From: Bin103 sp002238925
Lineage (GTDB): Bacteria > Spirochaetota > Spirochaetia > SZUA-6 > Bin103
DNA length: 64,000 bases
Direction: 5' to 3'
Assembly: GCA_965208065.1 (NCBI GenBank)
Contig: OZ242313.1
Span: 4,278,001-4,342,000 of the forward strand
A program made the position numbers and the translations under genes. A model generated the notes under the pieces. It did not search any database. It was not told the origin of the DNA and saw only the letters and a program-made list of their open reading frames with translations. Of this stretch, positions 46,752-56,572 are shown one piece after another (the stretch's first letter is position 1; each line of letters starts with the position of its first letter).

Positions 46752-47849
46752 TCAGCGCTGGCCGCGCCACACGTCGAGCGGATGGCGGCGGTCGGCCATC
46801 GGCAGCGCGACACGGGCGCCAGCAATCTGCGCCGCGTACGGCGCGAGCACCAGTTCCAGCGCCTTGACGCCGTCGCACCCGCTGCAGAGCGGCTCGCGGC
46901 CCTGCTCAACGGCGTCGATCAGGTCGGTCACCGCCAGGTAGTGGCCGCCGTGCTCCGGCGGCGGTCCCAGGTCCAGCGGCTGCCAGCGTTGCTCGACGCG
47001 TGCCGGCGCCCACAACGGGTACGGGTAGATCATCAGCCCGTCGGTGGTGCTGCCGCCGCGCAGCGAGACGATGCCCTCGCTGCCGACGATCTCCATACCG
47101 TAGCGCTCGTTCACGCCGGCGCTGTGGCGCTTCGAGTCGAACAACCCCGCCACCCCGCCGGCGAACGCGATGTAGCTGTCGATGCGGTCGCCGGCCACCG
47201 GCCCCAGCGGCTCGGTCGCCTCGTGCACGTCCGCCGGCTCGATGTCGCGCCCCTCCACGGTGACACGCGCGGACACCCACAGGGCGTCGCCGGCCAGGTA
47301 CTGCATCAGGTTGAACAGGTGGATGCCCAAGTCCATCATGTCCTCGCCGCCGCCGCGATGGTCGTGCTTGCCGTGCGCGTGCAGCTCCTGCAGGCCCCCG
47401 ATGCGGCCGGCGTCGATCAGCGCCTTCAGGCGGTCGGCGCCCGGCAGGTAGGCGCCGTGAAAGTGCCCGACGGCGATCTTGACGCCCGCCGCCCGTGCCG
47501 CCGCGACCATGCGGTCGCCGTCCTCCAGGCTGATCGCAAACGGCTTCTCGCAGTACACGTGGCAGCCCGCGTCGATGCAGGCCAGCACCATCGCCAGACG
47601 CTGGTCGAGCCAGCGCGGCCCCACGCTGACCAGGTCCAGCTCCTCGCGCGCAAGCATCTCGCGGTATTCGGGGTAACCGCGCAGCGCCTCCGCCTCGGCC
47701 TGGGCGCGTGCCCGGCCGTCGGGATCGGGATCGGCCACCGCCACCATCTCGACGCCTTCGACGCCGCGGAATGCGCGGTGCAGCCCATGTCCGAATCCGC
47801 CGCGACCGGTGTGGCCGATTGCAGCGGCCCGGTAGCGGCGCTCAGCCAT
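46752..47849 (-). CDS. Gfo/Idh/MocA family oxidoreductase
   Basis: A 365-residue dehydrogenase. The N-terminus AERRYRAAAIGHTGRGGFGH is a variant Rossmann loop, and the classical CEKPFAISLEDGDRM carries the EKP motif. In the C-terminal domain, GGGEDMMDLGIHLFNLMQYL has the D..H catalytic pair. ATG 47849 is preferred over an upstream in-frame ATG at 47891. It precedes the radical-SAM-like gene on the same strand and is divergent from another family member at 48101, with 250 bases between that may hold both promoters. Confidence 0.9.
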   Translation of the reverse strand: MAERRYRAAAIGHTGRGGFGHGLHRAFRGVEGVEMVAVADPDPDGRARAQAEAEALRGYPEYREMLAREELDLVSVGPRWLDQRLAMVLACIDAGCHVYCEKPFAISLEDGDRMVAAARAAGVKIAVGHFHGAYLPGADRLKALIDAGRIGGLQELHAHGKHDHRGGGEDMMDLGIHLFNLMQYLAGDALWVSARVTVEGRDIEPADVHEATEPLGPVAGDRIDSYIAFAGGVAGLFDSKRHSAGVNERYGMEIVGSEGIVSLRGGSTTDGLMIYPYPLWAPARVEQRWQPLDLGPPPEHGGHYLAVTDLIDAVEQGREPLCSGCDGVKALELVLAPYAAQIAGARVALPMADRRHPLDVWRGQR

Positions 47850-48100
47850 GCCGCCGCGGCCGGCGCCCCGCTTGGCACGGCGGCGCCCCACGCCAAGCGC
47901 TACGATACGTGAACGGCAACCTACGCGCGGTCATACGGCTAGCATACTCCGCGGTGCCCTTCCGTGACACGCGCGCCTTGAGGATCCGCGCATCACACCG
48001 TCCCCAAAGTCGGAGAGGGTTGCAATCCAGAGCGGAACCACTACCCTTGCCGCTGACAGAAGCCGGGAAATCAGGTCCGGTCGACTTTGGGAGGAGTTCA

Positions 48101-49216
48101 ATGCCACTACGAGCGGGAATTGTGGGTTGCGGCGGCATCAGCCGGACTCACGCTACGGCCTACAGCCACTTGAGTGCTACCGACCTGGTGGCGGCGTGCG
48201 ACATCGACCCATCGCGGCTGCGCGAGCGGGCCGACCAGTTCTCCGTGCCGGCGCGCTACGCCGATTATGGCGAGATGTTGGCCAGCGAATCGCTCGACGT
48301 GGTCAGCGTGTGCACGCACGCACCGCTGCACGCGGACGTGGCGTGCGCGGCCGCGGCAGCCGGCACCCATGTGCTGTGCGAGAAACCGCTCGCGCTCGAC
48401 CTGGAGAGCGCCGACCGCATGATGCGGGCGTGCGCCGCCGCCGGCGTGCAGCTTGCGGTGAGCCACCAGTTCCGGTTCACGCCGGCGCTGCGCATGGCCA
48501 AGGAGTGGGTGCGGGCCGGGCGCATCGGCAACCTGATCAGCGTGCGCGAGGTGGGCAAGGGGCGGCCCGCGGGCTTCGAGCTGATGGAGATGGGCGTACA
48601 CTTCTTCGACGAGCTCGCGTTCTTCATGGACGGTGTCGAGTGGATACACGCGCGCGTCACCTACCGCGGGCGCGAGGCGGAGCCGGGCGATATCATGCAC
48701 AGCAGCGAGTTGTGCACCACCGACAAGCGCGACAACGGCATGGTCGCTGGCGACGTGATGCTGATCCACGCCGGTGGGCCGGGCGGCGTTTCCGGCGTCA
48801 TCGAGCTCTACCCGCGTCCGGAGCGCCAGAACTGGATCGCCGGTCCGCACCTGGTGGGCGACGCTGGCCAGCTCATGGTCAAATCCAACCCCGACACCCA
48901 CTGGTTCGAGCTATGGCACTGCCCTACCGACGTGTCGTTCGCCTCCTACACCGCGCCGTGGCGGCAGATCGAGATTCCCGATGCCGCGCTGACCATCGAA
49001 GGCAAGACCTGGCCCGGCCACCCGTCGATCTGGAGCGTGCGCGACATGGTGACGGCGATCACCGAGGGACGTCCGCCGGAACTGGGCGGCTCGGGCGCGG
49101 CGCAGTCGCTGGAGTGCGTCAGCGCGGTCTACGAATCGCACTTCAACCGCGCCCGCGCCACCCTGCCCCTTGCCGACCGCCGCCACCCCCTGATCCGGCG
49201 CATGGCCGGCGGCTGA
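48101..49216 (+). CDS. Gfo/Idh/MocA family oxidoreductase
   Basis: A 371-residue dehydrogenase with an orthodox nucleotide loop (AGIVGCGGISRTHATAYSHL) and CEKPLALDLESADRM. The substrate domain shows FELMEMGVHFFDELAFFM. ATG 48101 is supported by GGGAGGAG four bases upstream; the frame is open further back to 47708 but that stretch opposes the divergent gene. It precedes, by 100 bases, the binding-protein gene of the ABC system at 49316, suggesting the imported ligand as substrate. Confidence 0.92.
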   Translation: MPLRAGIVGCGGISRTHATAYSHLSATDLVAACDIDPSRLRERADQFSVPARYADYGEMLASESLDVVSVCTHAPLHADVACAAAAAGTHVLCEKPLALDLESADRMMRACAAAGVQLAVSHQFRFTPALRMAKEWVRAGRIGNLISVREVGKGRPAGFELMEMGVHFFDELAFFMDGVEWIHARVTYRGREAEPGDIMHSSELCTTDKRDNGMVAGDVMLIHAGGPGGVSGVIELYPRPERQNWIAGPHLVGDAGQLMVKSNPDTHWFELWHCPTDVSFASYTAPWRQIEIPDAALTIEGKTWPGHPSIWSVRDMVTAITEGRPPELGGSGAAQSLECVSAVYESHFNRARATLPLADRRHPLIRRMAGG

Positions 49217-49315
49217 TCCGTTGCACAACCCGCCAACCCTGCGGATGACCGCAAAACCGCACAGCAGGTACATTACAAGCGACGCGAGTCTTCTCGCGAA
49301 GGAGCCCCCCTACCC

Positions 49316-51025
49316 ATGATCCGGCTACGAACACCGATTCTCACGGCGCTGGCGGTCGTTACGCTGGCAGTGGCGGCCGCGGCCGAGCGCGGCACCGACG
49401 GCGAGTTGCGCATGCTCTACTGGCAGGCGCCGTCGATTCTCAACCCGTACCTGTCCGGCGGCACCAAAGATATCCACGCGGCGTCCCTGGTCATCGAACC
49501 GCTGGCGCGTTACGACGAGCATGGCGACATGGTCGCCTGGCTGGCCGCCGAGATCCCGACCCTGGACAACGGCGGCGTGGCGCGCGACCTGAAGTCGATC
49601 ACCTGGAAGCTGCGCGACGACGTGGTGTGGGCCGACGGCACGCCGTTTACGGCGGAGGACGTGGCGTTCACCGCTGCCTATTGCATGGACCCGAGCGGCG
49701 GTTGCGCGTCGCTCGCGTCGTTCCAGGGCGTCAGTTCGGTGGAGGCGGTCGACGACCACACGGTGCGGATCAACTTCGACGTGCCGATGCCGTTCCCGTA
49801 CGCGCCGTTCGTCGGTTCGATCCTTCCGATCCTGCAAAAGCGCCAGTTCGAGGACTGCATGGGGGCGCGCGCACCGGAGTGCACGGAGGAGAACTTCGCT
49901 CCCATAGGCACCGGGCCGTTCATGGTGGACGATTTCCGGCCCAACGACGTGGTGCGCTACGTGGTCAACGAGCGCTTCCGCGACCCGGACAAACCGGCGT
50001 TCTCCTCGGTGCTGCTGAAGGGCGGCGGCGACGCGGTGTCCGCGGCCCGCGCCGTGCTGGTAACCGGTGAATTCGACTACGGCTGGAACCTGCAGGTGGA
50101 GCCGGAGATCCTGCAGGAGATGGAACAGGCGGGCAAGGGCGAGGTGGTGACCGCATTCGGCACGCTGGTCGAGCGGCTGGTGATCAACAAGACCAATCCC
50201 GATCCGAAGCTCGGCGACACGCGGTCCACCTTCCAGGACGGCGGCAACCCGCACCCCTTCCTGGCCGACCCGGCGGTAGTGCGCGCGCTGTCGCTGGCAA
50301 TCGACCGCGACATCCTGGTGGAAGCCGGCTACGGACCCGCCGGCCAGGTGACCTGCAACGTCCTGCCGGCGCCCGCGGTGTATGCCTCCACCGCCAACGA
50401 CTGGTGCCTGACGCAAGACGTCGAGTACGCAAACCGCATCCTGGACGAGGCCGGATGGGAGCGTGGGCGCCGCGGCATCCGCGCCAAGGACGGCGTACGC
50501 CTGTCGATCCTCTACCAGACTTCGACCAACTCGGTGCGCCAGGGCACGCAGGCGCTGATCAAGCAGATGTGGAGCGAGATCGGCGTCGAGACCGAGCTGC
50601 GCAACATCAACGCGTCGGTGTTCTTCGGCAGCGACCCGGCCAGCCCCGACACCTACCAGAAGTTCTACGCCGACATCCAGATGTACACCAACAACTTCGA
50701 CGGCACCGATCCGCAGGCCTACATGACGGGCTGGATCTGCGACAAGATCCCCGGCCCCGCAAACCAGTGGAACGGCAGCAACATCTCGCGCTACTGCAAC
50801 CCGCGCTACGACGAGTTGGCCGCGGAATTCGCCGAGACCGGCGGCATCGAGCAGCGCGCGGCGCTCGCCAAGCGCATGAACGACCTGCTGGTATCGGACG
50901 GCGCCATGATCCCGCTGATCCACCGCGGCGAGGTGGCCGCCCGGGCGCTGACGCTCGGCGGCATGCGCCACAACGCCTGGGACAGCACGCTGTGGAACGT
51001 ACACGAATGGCACCGCATCGAGTGA
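49316..51025 (+). CDS. ABC transporter substrate-binding protein, family 5
   Basis: A 569-residue periplasmic binding protein with a signal peptide (MIRLRTPILTALAVVTLAVA). Family-5 landmarks: the start ELRMLYWQAPSILNPYLSGG, ITWKLRDDVVWADGTPFTAE followed by DVAF, and IGTGPFMVDDFRPNDVVRYV. Two cysteine pairs (YCMDPSGGCAS, DCMGARAPEC) could form disulfides. The GAAGGAG before the start is a good ribosome-binding site. It leads the operon 49316-53163 with two permeases. The ligand could be a peptide or oligosaccharide. Confidence 0.93.
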   Translation: MIRLRTPILTALAVVTLAVAAAAERGTDGELRMLYWQAPSILNPYLSGGTKDIHAASLVIEPLARYDEHGDMVAWLAAEIPTLDNGGVARDLKSITWKLRDDVVWADGTPFTAEDVAFTAAYCMDPSGGCASLASFQGVSSVEAVDDHTVRINFDVPMPFPYAPFVGSILPILQKRQFEDCMGARAPECTEENFAPIGTGPFMVDDFRPNDVVRYVVNERFRDPDKPAFSSVLLKGGGDAVSAARAVLVTGEFDYGWNLQVEPEILQEMEQAGKGEVVTAFGTLVERLVINKTNPDPKLGDTRSTFQDGGNPHPFLADPAVVRALSLAIDRDILVEAGYGPAGQVTCNVLPAPAVYASTANDWCLTQDVEYANRILDEAGWERGRRGIRAKDGVRLSILYQTSTNSVRQGTQALIKQMWSEIGVETELRNINASVFFGSDPASPDTYQKFYADIQMYTNNFDGTDPQAYMTGWICDKIPGPANQWNGSNISRYCNPRYDELAAEFAETGGIEQRAALAKRMNDLLVSDGAMIPLIHRGEVAARALTLGGMRHNAWDSTLWNVHEWHRIE

Positions 51026-51058
51026 GGTGACCCGGGCCACGGGCGACGGACCAACCGA

Positions 51059-52072
51059 GTGCTGCGCTACGCGATCCGGCGCCTGCTGTTCGCCATCCCC
51101 ACCCTGCTGGCGATCAGCTTCGTGGTGTTCGCGCTGCTGGACCTGGCGCCGGGTGACCCCACCGCGCAGCTCCCGCTGACCATCCCGCCGGAGACGCGGG
51201 CGCTGATCCGCGAGAGTCTCGGGCTTGGCCAGCCGTTCCCGGTGCGCTACGTGCGCTGGCTGGAGCAGTTCCTGGCTAACGAGCCGCTCAACCTGGTGGA
51301 GGTGCTGCTCGGCATCGAGATTGGCGACTCGGAGGGGCGCCTGCGGGTCAGTTCGTGGGCAACCCGCTCGCCGGTGGTGGACCTGATCGCGCAGCGGCTG
51401 CCGCAGACCCTGACCGTGGTCGGCGTGTCCTACCTGGTGGCGATCGTGATCGCGGTGCCGGTCGGCGTGTTCTCCGCCTACCGGCAGTACTCGGTGTTCG
51501 ACCAGGTCGGCACCCTGATCACCATGATCGGATTCTCGGTGCCCACCTTCTTCACCGGCACCGTGCTGATCGTGATTTTCAGCGGCGCGCTCGGCTGGCT
51601 GCCGTCGATCTACGACACCACCCACCGGGTCACCGATCTGGCCAGCCTTGGCTACCAGCTCAAGCAGATGGCAATGCCGGTGATGGTGCTGGCGCTGTTC
51701 AGCGCGGCGCAGATCAGCCGCTTCACCCGCTCGGCGGTGCTCGACACCCTGCACCAGGAGTACGTGCGCACAGCGCGTGCCAAGGGGTTGGCCGAGCCGG
51801 TGGTGATGCTCGTGCATGTGCTGCGCAACAGCATGATCCCGGTGGTCACGGTGATCGCGCTCGGTTTGCCCACCACCTTCGCCGGCGCCATCATCACCGA
51901 GCAGATCTTCCGCATCAACGGCGTCGGCGCACTGTTGATCGGGGCGATCGAGGGCGCCGACATCCCCACCGTGCAGACGGTGACCTTCATCTTCGCGGGC
52001 CTGATCGTGTTCTTCAACCTGGTCGCCGACCTGCTGTACGGCATACTCGACCCCCGCATCCGCTATGACTAG
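51059..52072 (+). CDS. ABC transporter permease, DppB/OppB type
   Basis: A 337-residue permease, GTG start. Six helices, beginning with LLFAIPTLLAISFVVFALLD, then the PGDPTAQLP periplasmic motif, the docking loop LHQEYVRTARAKGLAEPVVM and the closing FFNLVADLLYGILDPRIRYD. It is only distantly similar to the DppB at 43917 and represents a separate transporter. It follows the binding protein by 33 bases. Confidence 0.95.
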   Translation: MLRYAIRRLLFAIPTLLAISFVVFALLDLAPGDPTAQLPLTIPPETRALIRESLGLGQPFPVRYVRWLEQFLANEPLNLVEVLLGIEIGDSEGRLRVSSWATRSPVVDLIAQRLPQTLTVVGVSYLVAIVIAVPVGVFSAYRQYSVFDQVGTLITMIGFSVPTFFTGTVLIVIFSGALGWLPSIYDTTHRVTDLASLGYQLKQMAMPVMVLALFSAAQISRFTRSAVLDTLHQEYVRTARAKGLAEPVVMLVHVLRNSMIPVVTVIALGLPTTFAGAIITEQIFRINGVGALLIGAIEGADIPTVQTVTFIFAGLIVFFNLVADLLYGILDPRIRYD

Positions 52073-52191
52073 GAGGCGGCCGGATGGCGGCAGCCGCCGA
52101 GTCGAACTGACCGGATGGGCCAAGCGCGGCGCCGGCAGGCGGCGGTCTTGGGGCGCTCGGGCCCCCTCGCGTTCGGCGGCGCGGAACAATC

Positions 52192-53163
52192 GTGGCTGCT
52201 GATCAAGCCGCCGCGCCCGCAGCATCCGCCCGCGCCGCGGGCCACGGGTTGCCGGGCGCCCACCCCGAGCGTGCCAAGCACGCCGTATGGCACCGGCTGC
52301 GCCGTCATCCCGGCGCCATCGCCGGCGCCGCCGTGTTCATGGCGGTCGCGCTGGCGGTGCTGTTCGGTTCCTTCGTGCACGGCGTCGATCCCCACTACCT
52401 CGACTACCGGGCCAAGAACCAGGGCATGTCGCTCGCCCACCCGCTCGGCACCGATAACCTGGGCCGCGACACCTTCGCCCGCCTGCTCGCCGGCGGCCGC
52501 CTGTCGCTTGCAGTCGGCGTGGCCGCCATGGCCCTGTCGCTGACTGTCGGCACGGTGGTAGGCGTGCTGTCCGGCTTCTTCCGCCGCCTCGACGGCCCAC
52601 TGATGCGCTTCACCGACCTGTTCCTGGCCCTGCCCGTGCTGCCCCTGCTGATGGTCACCACCATGCTGTTCCGCGAACCGCTGCGCGCCGCGCTCGGCCT
52701 GGAGGCCGGCATCTTCATCCTGGTGGTGGGCGTCATCGGCATCACGAGCTGGATGCAGACCGCCCGCATCGTGCGCGGCCAGGTACTCGCCATCCGCGCC
52801 CGCGAGTACGTCACCGCCGCGCGCAGCATCGGCGCCCGCCCCTGGCGCATCATCAGCCGCCACGTGTTCCCGAACGCGCTCAGCCCCATCGTGGTCGCCG
52901 CCACCCTGGACATCGCCGCCGCCATCATCACCGAGAGCGCCCTGAGCTTCCTCGGCCTCGGCTTCCCCTCCGACTTCCCCACCTGGGGCCGCCTGCTCTA
53001 CGACGGCGTCCCGTTCCTGACCCTCACCCCGGACCGCGTCATCTGGCCAGGTCTGGCCATCTCGCTGACCGTACTCAGCGTCAACTTCCTCGGCGACGGC
53101 CTCCGCGACGCCCTCGACCCCCGCGCCACCACCCATCGCGCTCCAGTAATCCGAAGGAAATAG
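52192..53163 (+). CDS. ABC transporter permease, DppC/OppC type
   Basis: A 323-residue permease, start GTG 52192. An Ala-rich N-terminal extension of about 35 residues precedes the first helix (GAIAGAAVFMAVALAVLFGS). AHPLGTDNLGRDTFARLLAG and the docking loop TAARSIGARPWRIISRHVFP are intact, with the end LGDGLRDALDPRA. It completes the operon 49316-53163; no ATPase is encoded. The 119-base gap to the previous permease holds no gene. Its stop lies 13 bases before the convergent remains of the GH16 gene. Confidence 0.93.
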   Translation: MAADQAAAPAASARAAGHGLPGAHPERAKHAVWHRLRRHPGAIAGAAVFMAVALAVLFGSFVHGVDPHYLDYRAKNQGMSLAHPLGTDNLGRDTFARLLAGGRLSLAVGVAAMALSLTVGTVVGVLSGFFRRLDGPLMRFTDLFLALPVLPLLMVTTMLFREPLRAALGLEAGIFILVVGVIGITSWMQTARIVRGQVLAIRAREYVTAARSIGARPWRIISRHVFPNALSPIVVAATLDIAAAIITESALSFLGLGFPSDFPTWGRLLYDGVPFLTLTPDRVIWPGLAISLTVLSVNFLGDGLRDALDPRATTHRAPVIRRK

Positions 53164-53175
53164 CGCCGGTACCGG

Positions 53176-53320
53176 TCAGGGAGCGCCGCGCAATTCCCAT
53201 ACGCGCACCCAGTCCACCAGGGCCTCGTTGGGGAAGGTTCCCGTGCATGCATTTCCATCATTCCAACTGGCGCCGGTGCTCAGATAGATGAAGTGGTCGA
53301 CGTGCGACACGCCGGGGCCG
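53176..53320 (-). pseudogene. GH16 glucanase gene, 3' part, separated by insertion
   Basis: Minus-strand codons directly after the insertion read GVSHVDHFIYLSTGASWNDG, then NACTGTFPNEALVDWVRVWE and LRGAP before the stop at 53176. This is the end of a GH16 (laminarinase-like) domain, including the strand with DWVRVW that closes the beta-sandwich. The 5' part is at 56573-57529. Confidence 0.88.
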
Positions 53321-53408
53321 GGGGATATGATCAGAAGTTGTGGATGAGATAAAATGAGCGTACCCCCTGAAATACAGATTCGACCCCCGAATCAAGAGGA
53401 GTACGCTC

Positions 53409-54653
53409 GTGGAGAATATTACGCTCAGGGACATCGAGGCACAAGGGCCTGGATCGGTACTGGAAGAACTAGCACGCCGGGGAGCGCAGCAGATGCTGGC
53501 CCAGGCGATGGAAGCTGAGGTGGCGTTGTTCATCGAGAAGCACGCCGACAAGGTGGACGGAAACGGCCACCGGACGGTGGTGCGGAACGGGCACATGCGA
53601 AAGCGGGAGTTGGTGACCGGGATAGGCCGGGTGCCGATCAAGCAACCGCGGGTGGATGATCGCCAACTCGCCAAGCAAGGGGAAGAGAGGTTCAGCAGCG
53701 CGATCCTGCCGCGCTACCTGAAGCGAGTGGCGAGCGTGGACAGCCTGATTCCGGCGCTGTACCTGAAGGGAGTGTCGACGGGGGACTTCTCGGAGGCGCT
53801 GAAGGCGATCCTGGGGGAAGGAGCGCCTGGGCTGAGTGCGAACAGTGTGGTGCGGCTGAAGGCGGTGTGGGAGCAGGAGTATAGGCAGTGGACGCGGCGC
53901 GACCTGAGCGGCAAGCGGTACGTGTATATGTGGGCCGACGGGCTGCATGTGAACGTGCGGCTGGATGAGGAGCGCAGTTGCATCCTGGTGATCATGGGGG
54001 CGGACGAGTACGGCAACAAGGAACTGGTGGCGGTCAGCGACGGCTATCGGGAGAGCGCGGCGTCGTGGCGAGAGATACTGCTGGGTGTGCGGCGGCGCGG
54101 GCTGGTGATCGGGCCGCGGCTGGCAACGGCCGACGGCGCGCTGGGGTTCTGGAAGGCGTTGCGGGAAGTGTATCCGGGTACGGGCGAGCAGACCTGTTGG
54201 TTCCACAAGGCAGGCAACGTATTGGACAAGATGCCGAAGTCGGTGCAGAGCAAAGGCAAGGCGATGGTCCGCGAGATGTGGCAGGCGCCGTCGCTGGAGA
54301 AGGCCAAGGCAGCCTACGACCAGTTCTGCGAGGCATGGGCGGACAAGTATCCGAAGGCGGTCGAATGCCTGCGCAGGGATGAGCAGTCGTTGTTCAGCTT
54401 CTACGCGTTTCCGGCGGCCCACTGGGTGCATCTGAGGACCAGCAACCCGATCGAGTCGACGTACGCGACGGTGCGCTTGCGGACCAGGCGGACGAAGGGC
54501 TGCGGATCGCGGACGGCGACCCTGACGATGGTGTGGAAGCTGGCGTTGGAGGCGGAGAAGACCTGGCGCCGACTGATGGGCTTCAAACTGATCCCGCTGG
54601 TGATGGAGGGGCGGGAATTCGTCGACGGAGAGCTGACGGAGGCAGCTGCTTAG
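53409..54653 (+). CDS. IS256 (mutator) family transposase
   Basis: A 414-residue mutator-type transposase with a GTG start. N-terminal blocks TVVRNGHMRKRELVTGIGRV and PIKQPRV lead into the catalytic core: the first Asp in YVYMWADGLHVNVRL, the second in GPRLATADGALGFWKAL and the Glu region with NPIESTYATVRLRTRRTKGC. TCWFHKAGNVLDKMPKS is the CXXH signature of this family. It looks intact. Confidence 0.94.
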   Translation: MENITLRDIEAQGPGSVLEELARRGAQQMLAQAMEAEVALFIEKHADKVDGNGHRTVVRNGHMRKRELVTGIGRVPIKQPRVDDRQLAKQGEERFSSAILPRYLKRVASVDSLIPALYLKGVSTGDFSEALKAILGEGAPGLSANSVVRLKAVWEQEYRQWTRRDLSGKRYVYMWADGLHVNVRLDEERSCILVIMGADEYGNKELVAVSDGYRESAASWREILLGVRRRGLVIGPRLATADGALGFWKALREVYPGTGEQTCWFHKAGNVLDKMPKSVQSKGKAMVREMWQAPSLEKAKAAYDQFCEAWADKYPKAVECLRRDEQSLFSFYAFPAAHWVHLRTSNPIESTYATVRLRTRRTKGCGSRTATLTMVWKLALEAEKTWRRLMGFKLIPLVMEGREFVDGELTEAAA

Positions 54654-54704
54654 GCAACCGGATCAGGGGATGACGGCGCTCGCGATTCGACCCTCATCCC
54701 TGAT

Positions 54705-56537
54705 CCTCGCCTAGCGAATGGCACAGAGTGAAGGAACCTTCGTCGAAATATGCAATTGGGGTCGATGTAGGGTGGACTTTGCGTTATAGGTCGTCTATTC
54801 TTCGTCTGCTATGCCTGCTCGTCTCCCGCTCATGGCCAAAACCCCCTTCCAACTCGATACCGCTCCCCTCCGCGAAGCCGCCAGCCCGCACGCCGGCGCT
54901 CTTGCCACCTCCCGCGTATTCCGCTCCCTTGGCTTCCCGGATCTGATCTCTGACCATCTGCAACTGCGCGAGCGCCGCCGCGGTTTCAGCGAAGACCAGA
55001 TGATCGAGACCATCCTGATGCTGCAGACCATCGGTGGCGACTGCCCCGATGACGTGCACCTACTCGCCGCCGACACCTGCCTCGAACGCGGTTTGGGCTA
55101 TCAGCCTCCCAAGCCCACGGCACTGCGCGGCTTCCTTGACCGGTTCCACGACCAGTCGTTGGAACAGCGGCGCCCGGCACGCGAGCAACAATTGAGTTTC
55201 ATCGTGCCCTCGAGCGCCCCGGTGCAGGGCTTGCAGCAGGTGCTCGCTGGCGGCGTTCACCGTATCGCCGCACTCTACGAGCAGCATGGCCAACGGCTGA
55301 GCATCGCCACCATCGACCAGGACGCCACCATCGTCGAATCGCACAAGAAGGCGGCTTACGCTCACTACCAGGGCGGGCGAGGCTACCAGCCGATGATCGC
55401 GCTGTGGGCGGAAGCCGACCTGGTCGTCGCCGACCAGTTCCGCGACGGCAACGTACCGGCCCACCAGGAACCGCTGAGTTGTTGCCAGATGGCCTTCGAG
55501 GCGCTGCCGGAGACGGTCAACGAGCGCTACTTCCGTGGCGACAGTGCCTGCTATGAGCACGATCTGCTGGACTGGCTCAGTTCCGCACAGCGACAGCAGG
55601 AGCCGGGGGGGCGCATCGGCTTCGCCGTCAGCGCGGTCATGAGTCCGCAGTTGGCGAACACCATCGCCGCACTCCCGGAGCAAGAGTGGACGACGTTCGA
55701 CACTGAGCCCGACGGCACCATGCGGCAGTGGGCGGAGGTGGTCTACGTACCGTCCAAGAAGTCGGAGCACAAGCACACTCAGCCGTTACGCTATGTCGGT
55801 CTGCGGTTGCTGAAGGCACAGGGCGTGTTGTTCGCCGACGGCTCTGATCGCCACCATCACGCGGTGGTGACCAACCTGGATTGGGACGCTGTTCGTTTGC
55901 TGCAGTGGCACCGGGAGAAAGCCGGCACCGTCGAGCACGCCCACGACGAACTCAAGAATGGTCTGGCGGCCGGCCACATGCCGAGCCAACGGTTCGCGGT
56001 CAACGCGGCGTGGTTGAAGCTGGCGATCCTGAGCTACAACATCGCCAGCGCGATCAAGGGTCTGTGCCTCAGCCCCGAGGAGCGCACCGCGCGCTTCAAA
56101 AAGTACCGCTTGCTGCTGGTGCACGTTGCCGGACGCATGAACCGCAACAACTGCGTGATGCGGCTGCGGCTGTGTGCCTCCGAGCAGACCATCGCGCGCA
56201 TCGAGGCGGTATGGAAGGTGTTCCGGCTACCTACCCAAGCTTCGCGCACCAAGCCCTGGCCGCGTGCGGCCTAGCGGATAGCGCGCCGCCCACCGTTCTC
56301 TATAACCCATTCACCGCCACCCCAGCATCACCGAAGGCAGCGCTACGCGCCGAGCACCGGCGATCCGGGTGCGTAGCTCGCTCCGAATCGCCTGTTGCGA
56401 GCTTCTGAGGTCGTTTCCCCCGCGCCGTCCACCCAAAATCCGACTCTGCTCGGCGTCGGACCCTTCCGCGGGCTCGCCGCCGCCCTGTTCCAGCGCCCGC
56501 GGGGGCTGCCGGCGGGCCCCGGCGGCCTTAGGCGAGG
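54705..56537 (+). mobile_element. IS1380-family insertion sequence nested in IS256
   Basis: The transposase at 54811 lies between short inverted repeats: ATCCTCGCCTA at 54703-54713 and TAGGCGAGGAT at 56529-56539. Taking CCTCGCC as the terminal sequence gives about 1833 bases. No convincing target duplication is seen, so the borders are approximate. Confidence 0.65.
54811..56274 (+). CDS. IS1380 family transposase
   Basis: A 487-residue DDE transposase of the IS1380 group. Recognisable parts are SFIVPSSAPVQGLQQVLAGG, the first Asp in SIATIDQDATIVESHKK, the second in ERYFRGDSACYEHDLLDWL and the closing acidic region with EHAHDELKNGLAAGHMPSQR. The ATG at 54811 or one at 54832 may start translation. 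It appears complete. Confidence 0.92.
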   Translation: MPARLPLMAKTPFQLDTAPLREAASPHAGALATSRVFRSLGFPDLISDHLQLRERRRGFSEDQMIETILMLQTIGGDCPDDVHLLAADTCLERGLGYQPPKPTALRGFLDRFHDQSLEQRRPAREQQLSFIVPSSAPVQGLQQVLAGGVHRIAALYEQHGQRLSIATIDQDATIVESHKKAAYAHYQGGRGYQPMIALWAEADLVVADQFRDGNVPAHQEPLSCCQMAFEALPETVNERYFRGDSACYEHDLLDWLSSAQRQQEPGGRIGFAVSAVMSPQLANTIAALPEQEWTTFDTEPDGTMRQWAEVVYVPSKKSEHKHTQPLRYVGLRLLKAQGVLFADGSDRHHHAVVTNLDWDAVRLLQWHREKAGTVEHAHDELKNGLAAGHMPSQRFAVNAAWLKLAILSYNIASAIKGLCLSPEERTARFKKYRLLLVHVAGRMNRNNCVMRLRLCASEQTIARIEAVWKVFRLPTQASRTKPWPRAA

Positions 56538-56572
56538 ATTTGGGCTCATCCACAACACTTGACAATATCCCC

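Larger units (their letters stand above)
53321..56572 (+). mobile_element. IS256-family insertion sequence carrying a nested IS1380-family element
   Basis: A 3252-base insertion in a GH16 gene. The ends are 28-base imperfect inverted repeats (about 23 of 28 match): left at 53321-53348, right at 56545-56572, both beginning GGGGATAT and ending GTTGTGGATGAG. The 7 bases CGGCCCC, read on the minus strand, are present on both sides, a target duplication. Without the inner element (54705-56537) the IS would be about 1419 bases, normal for IS256. The transposase at 53409 is complete; the nested element lies between it and the right end, so it may still be functional in trans. Confidence 0.85.

Noticed and set aside
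49325..52225. A 966-codon open frame on the minus strand opposite the binding protein and DppB permease.
   Set aside because: It mirrors two well-supported plus-strand genes; its translation is Arg/His/Gln/Val-rich low-complexity sequence typical of the antisense of GC-rich codons, with no motif or start signal.
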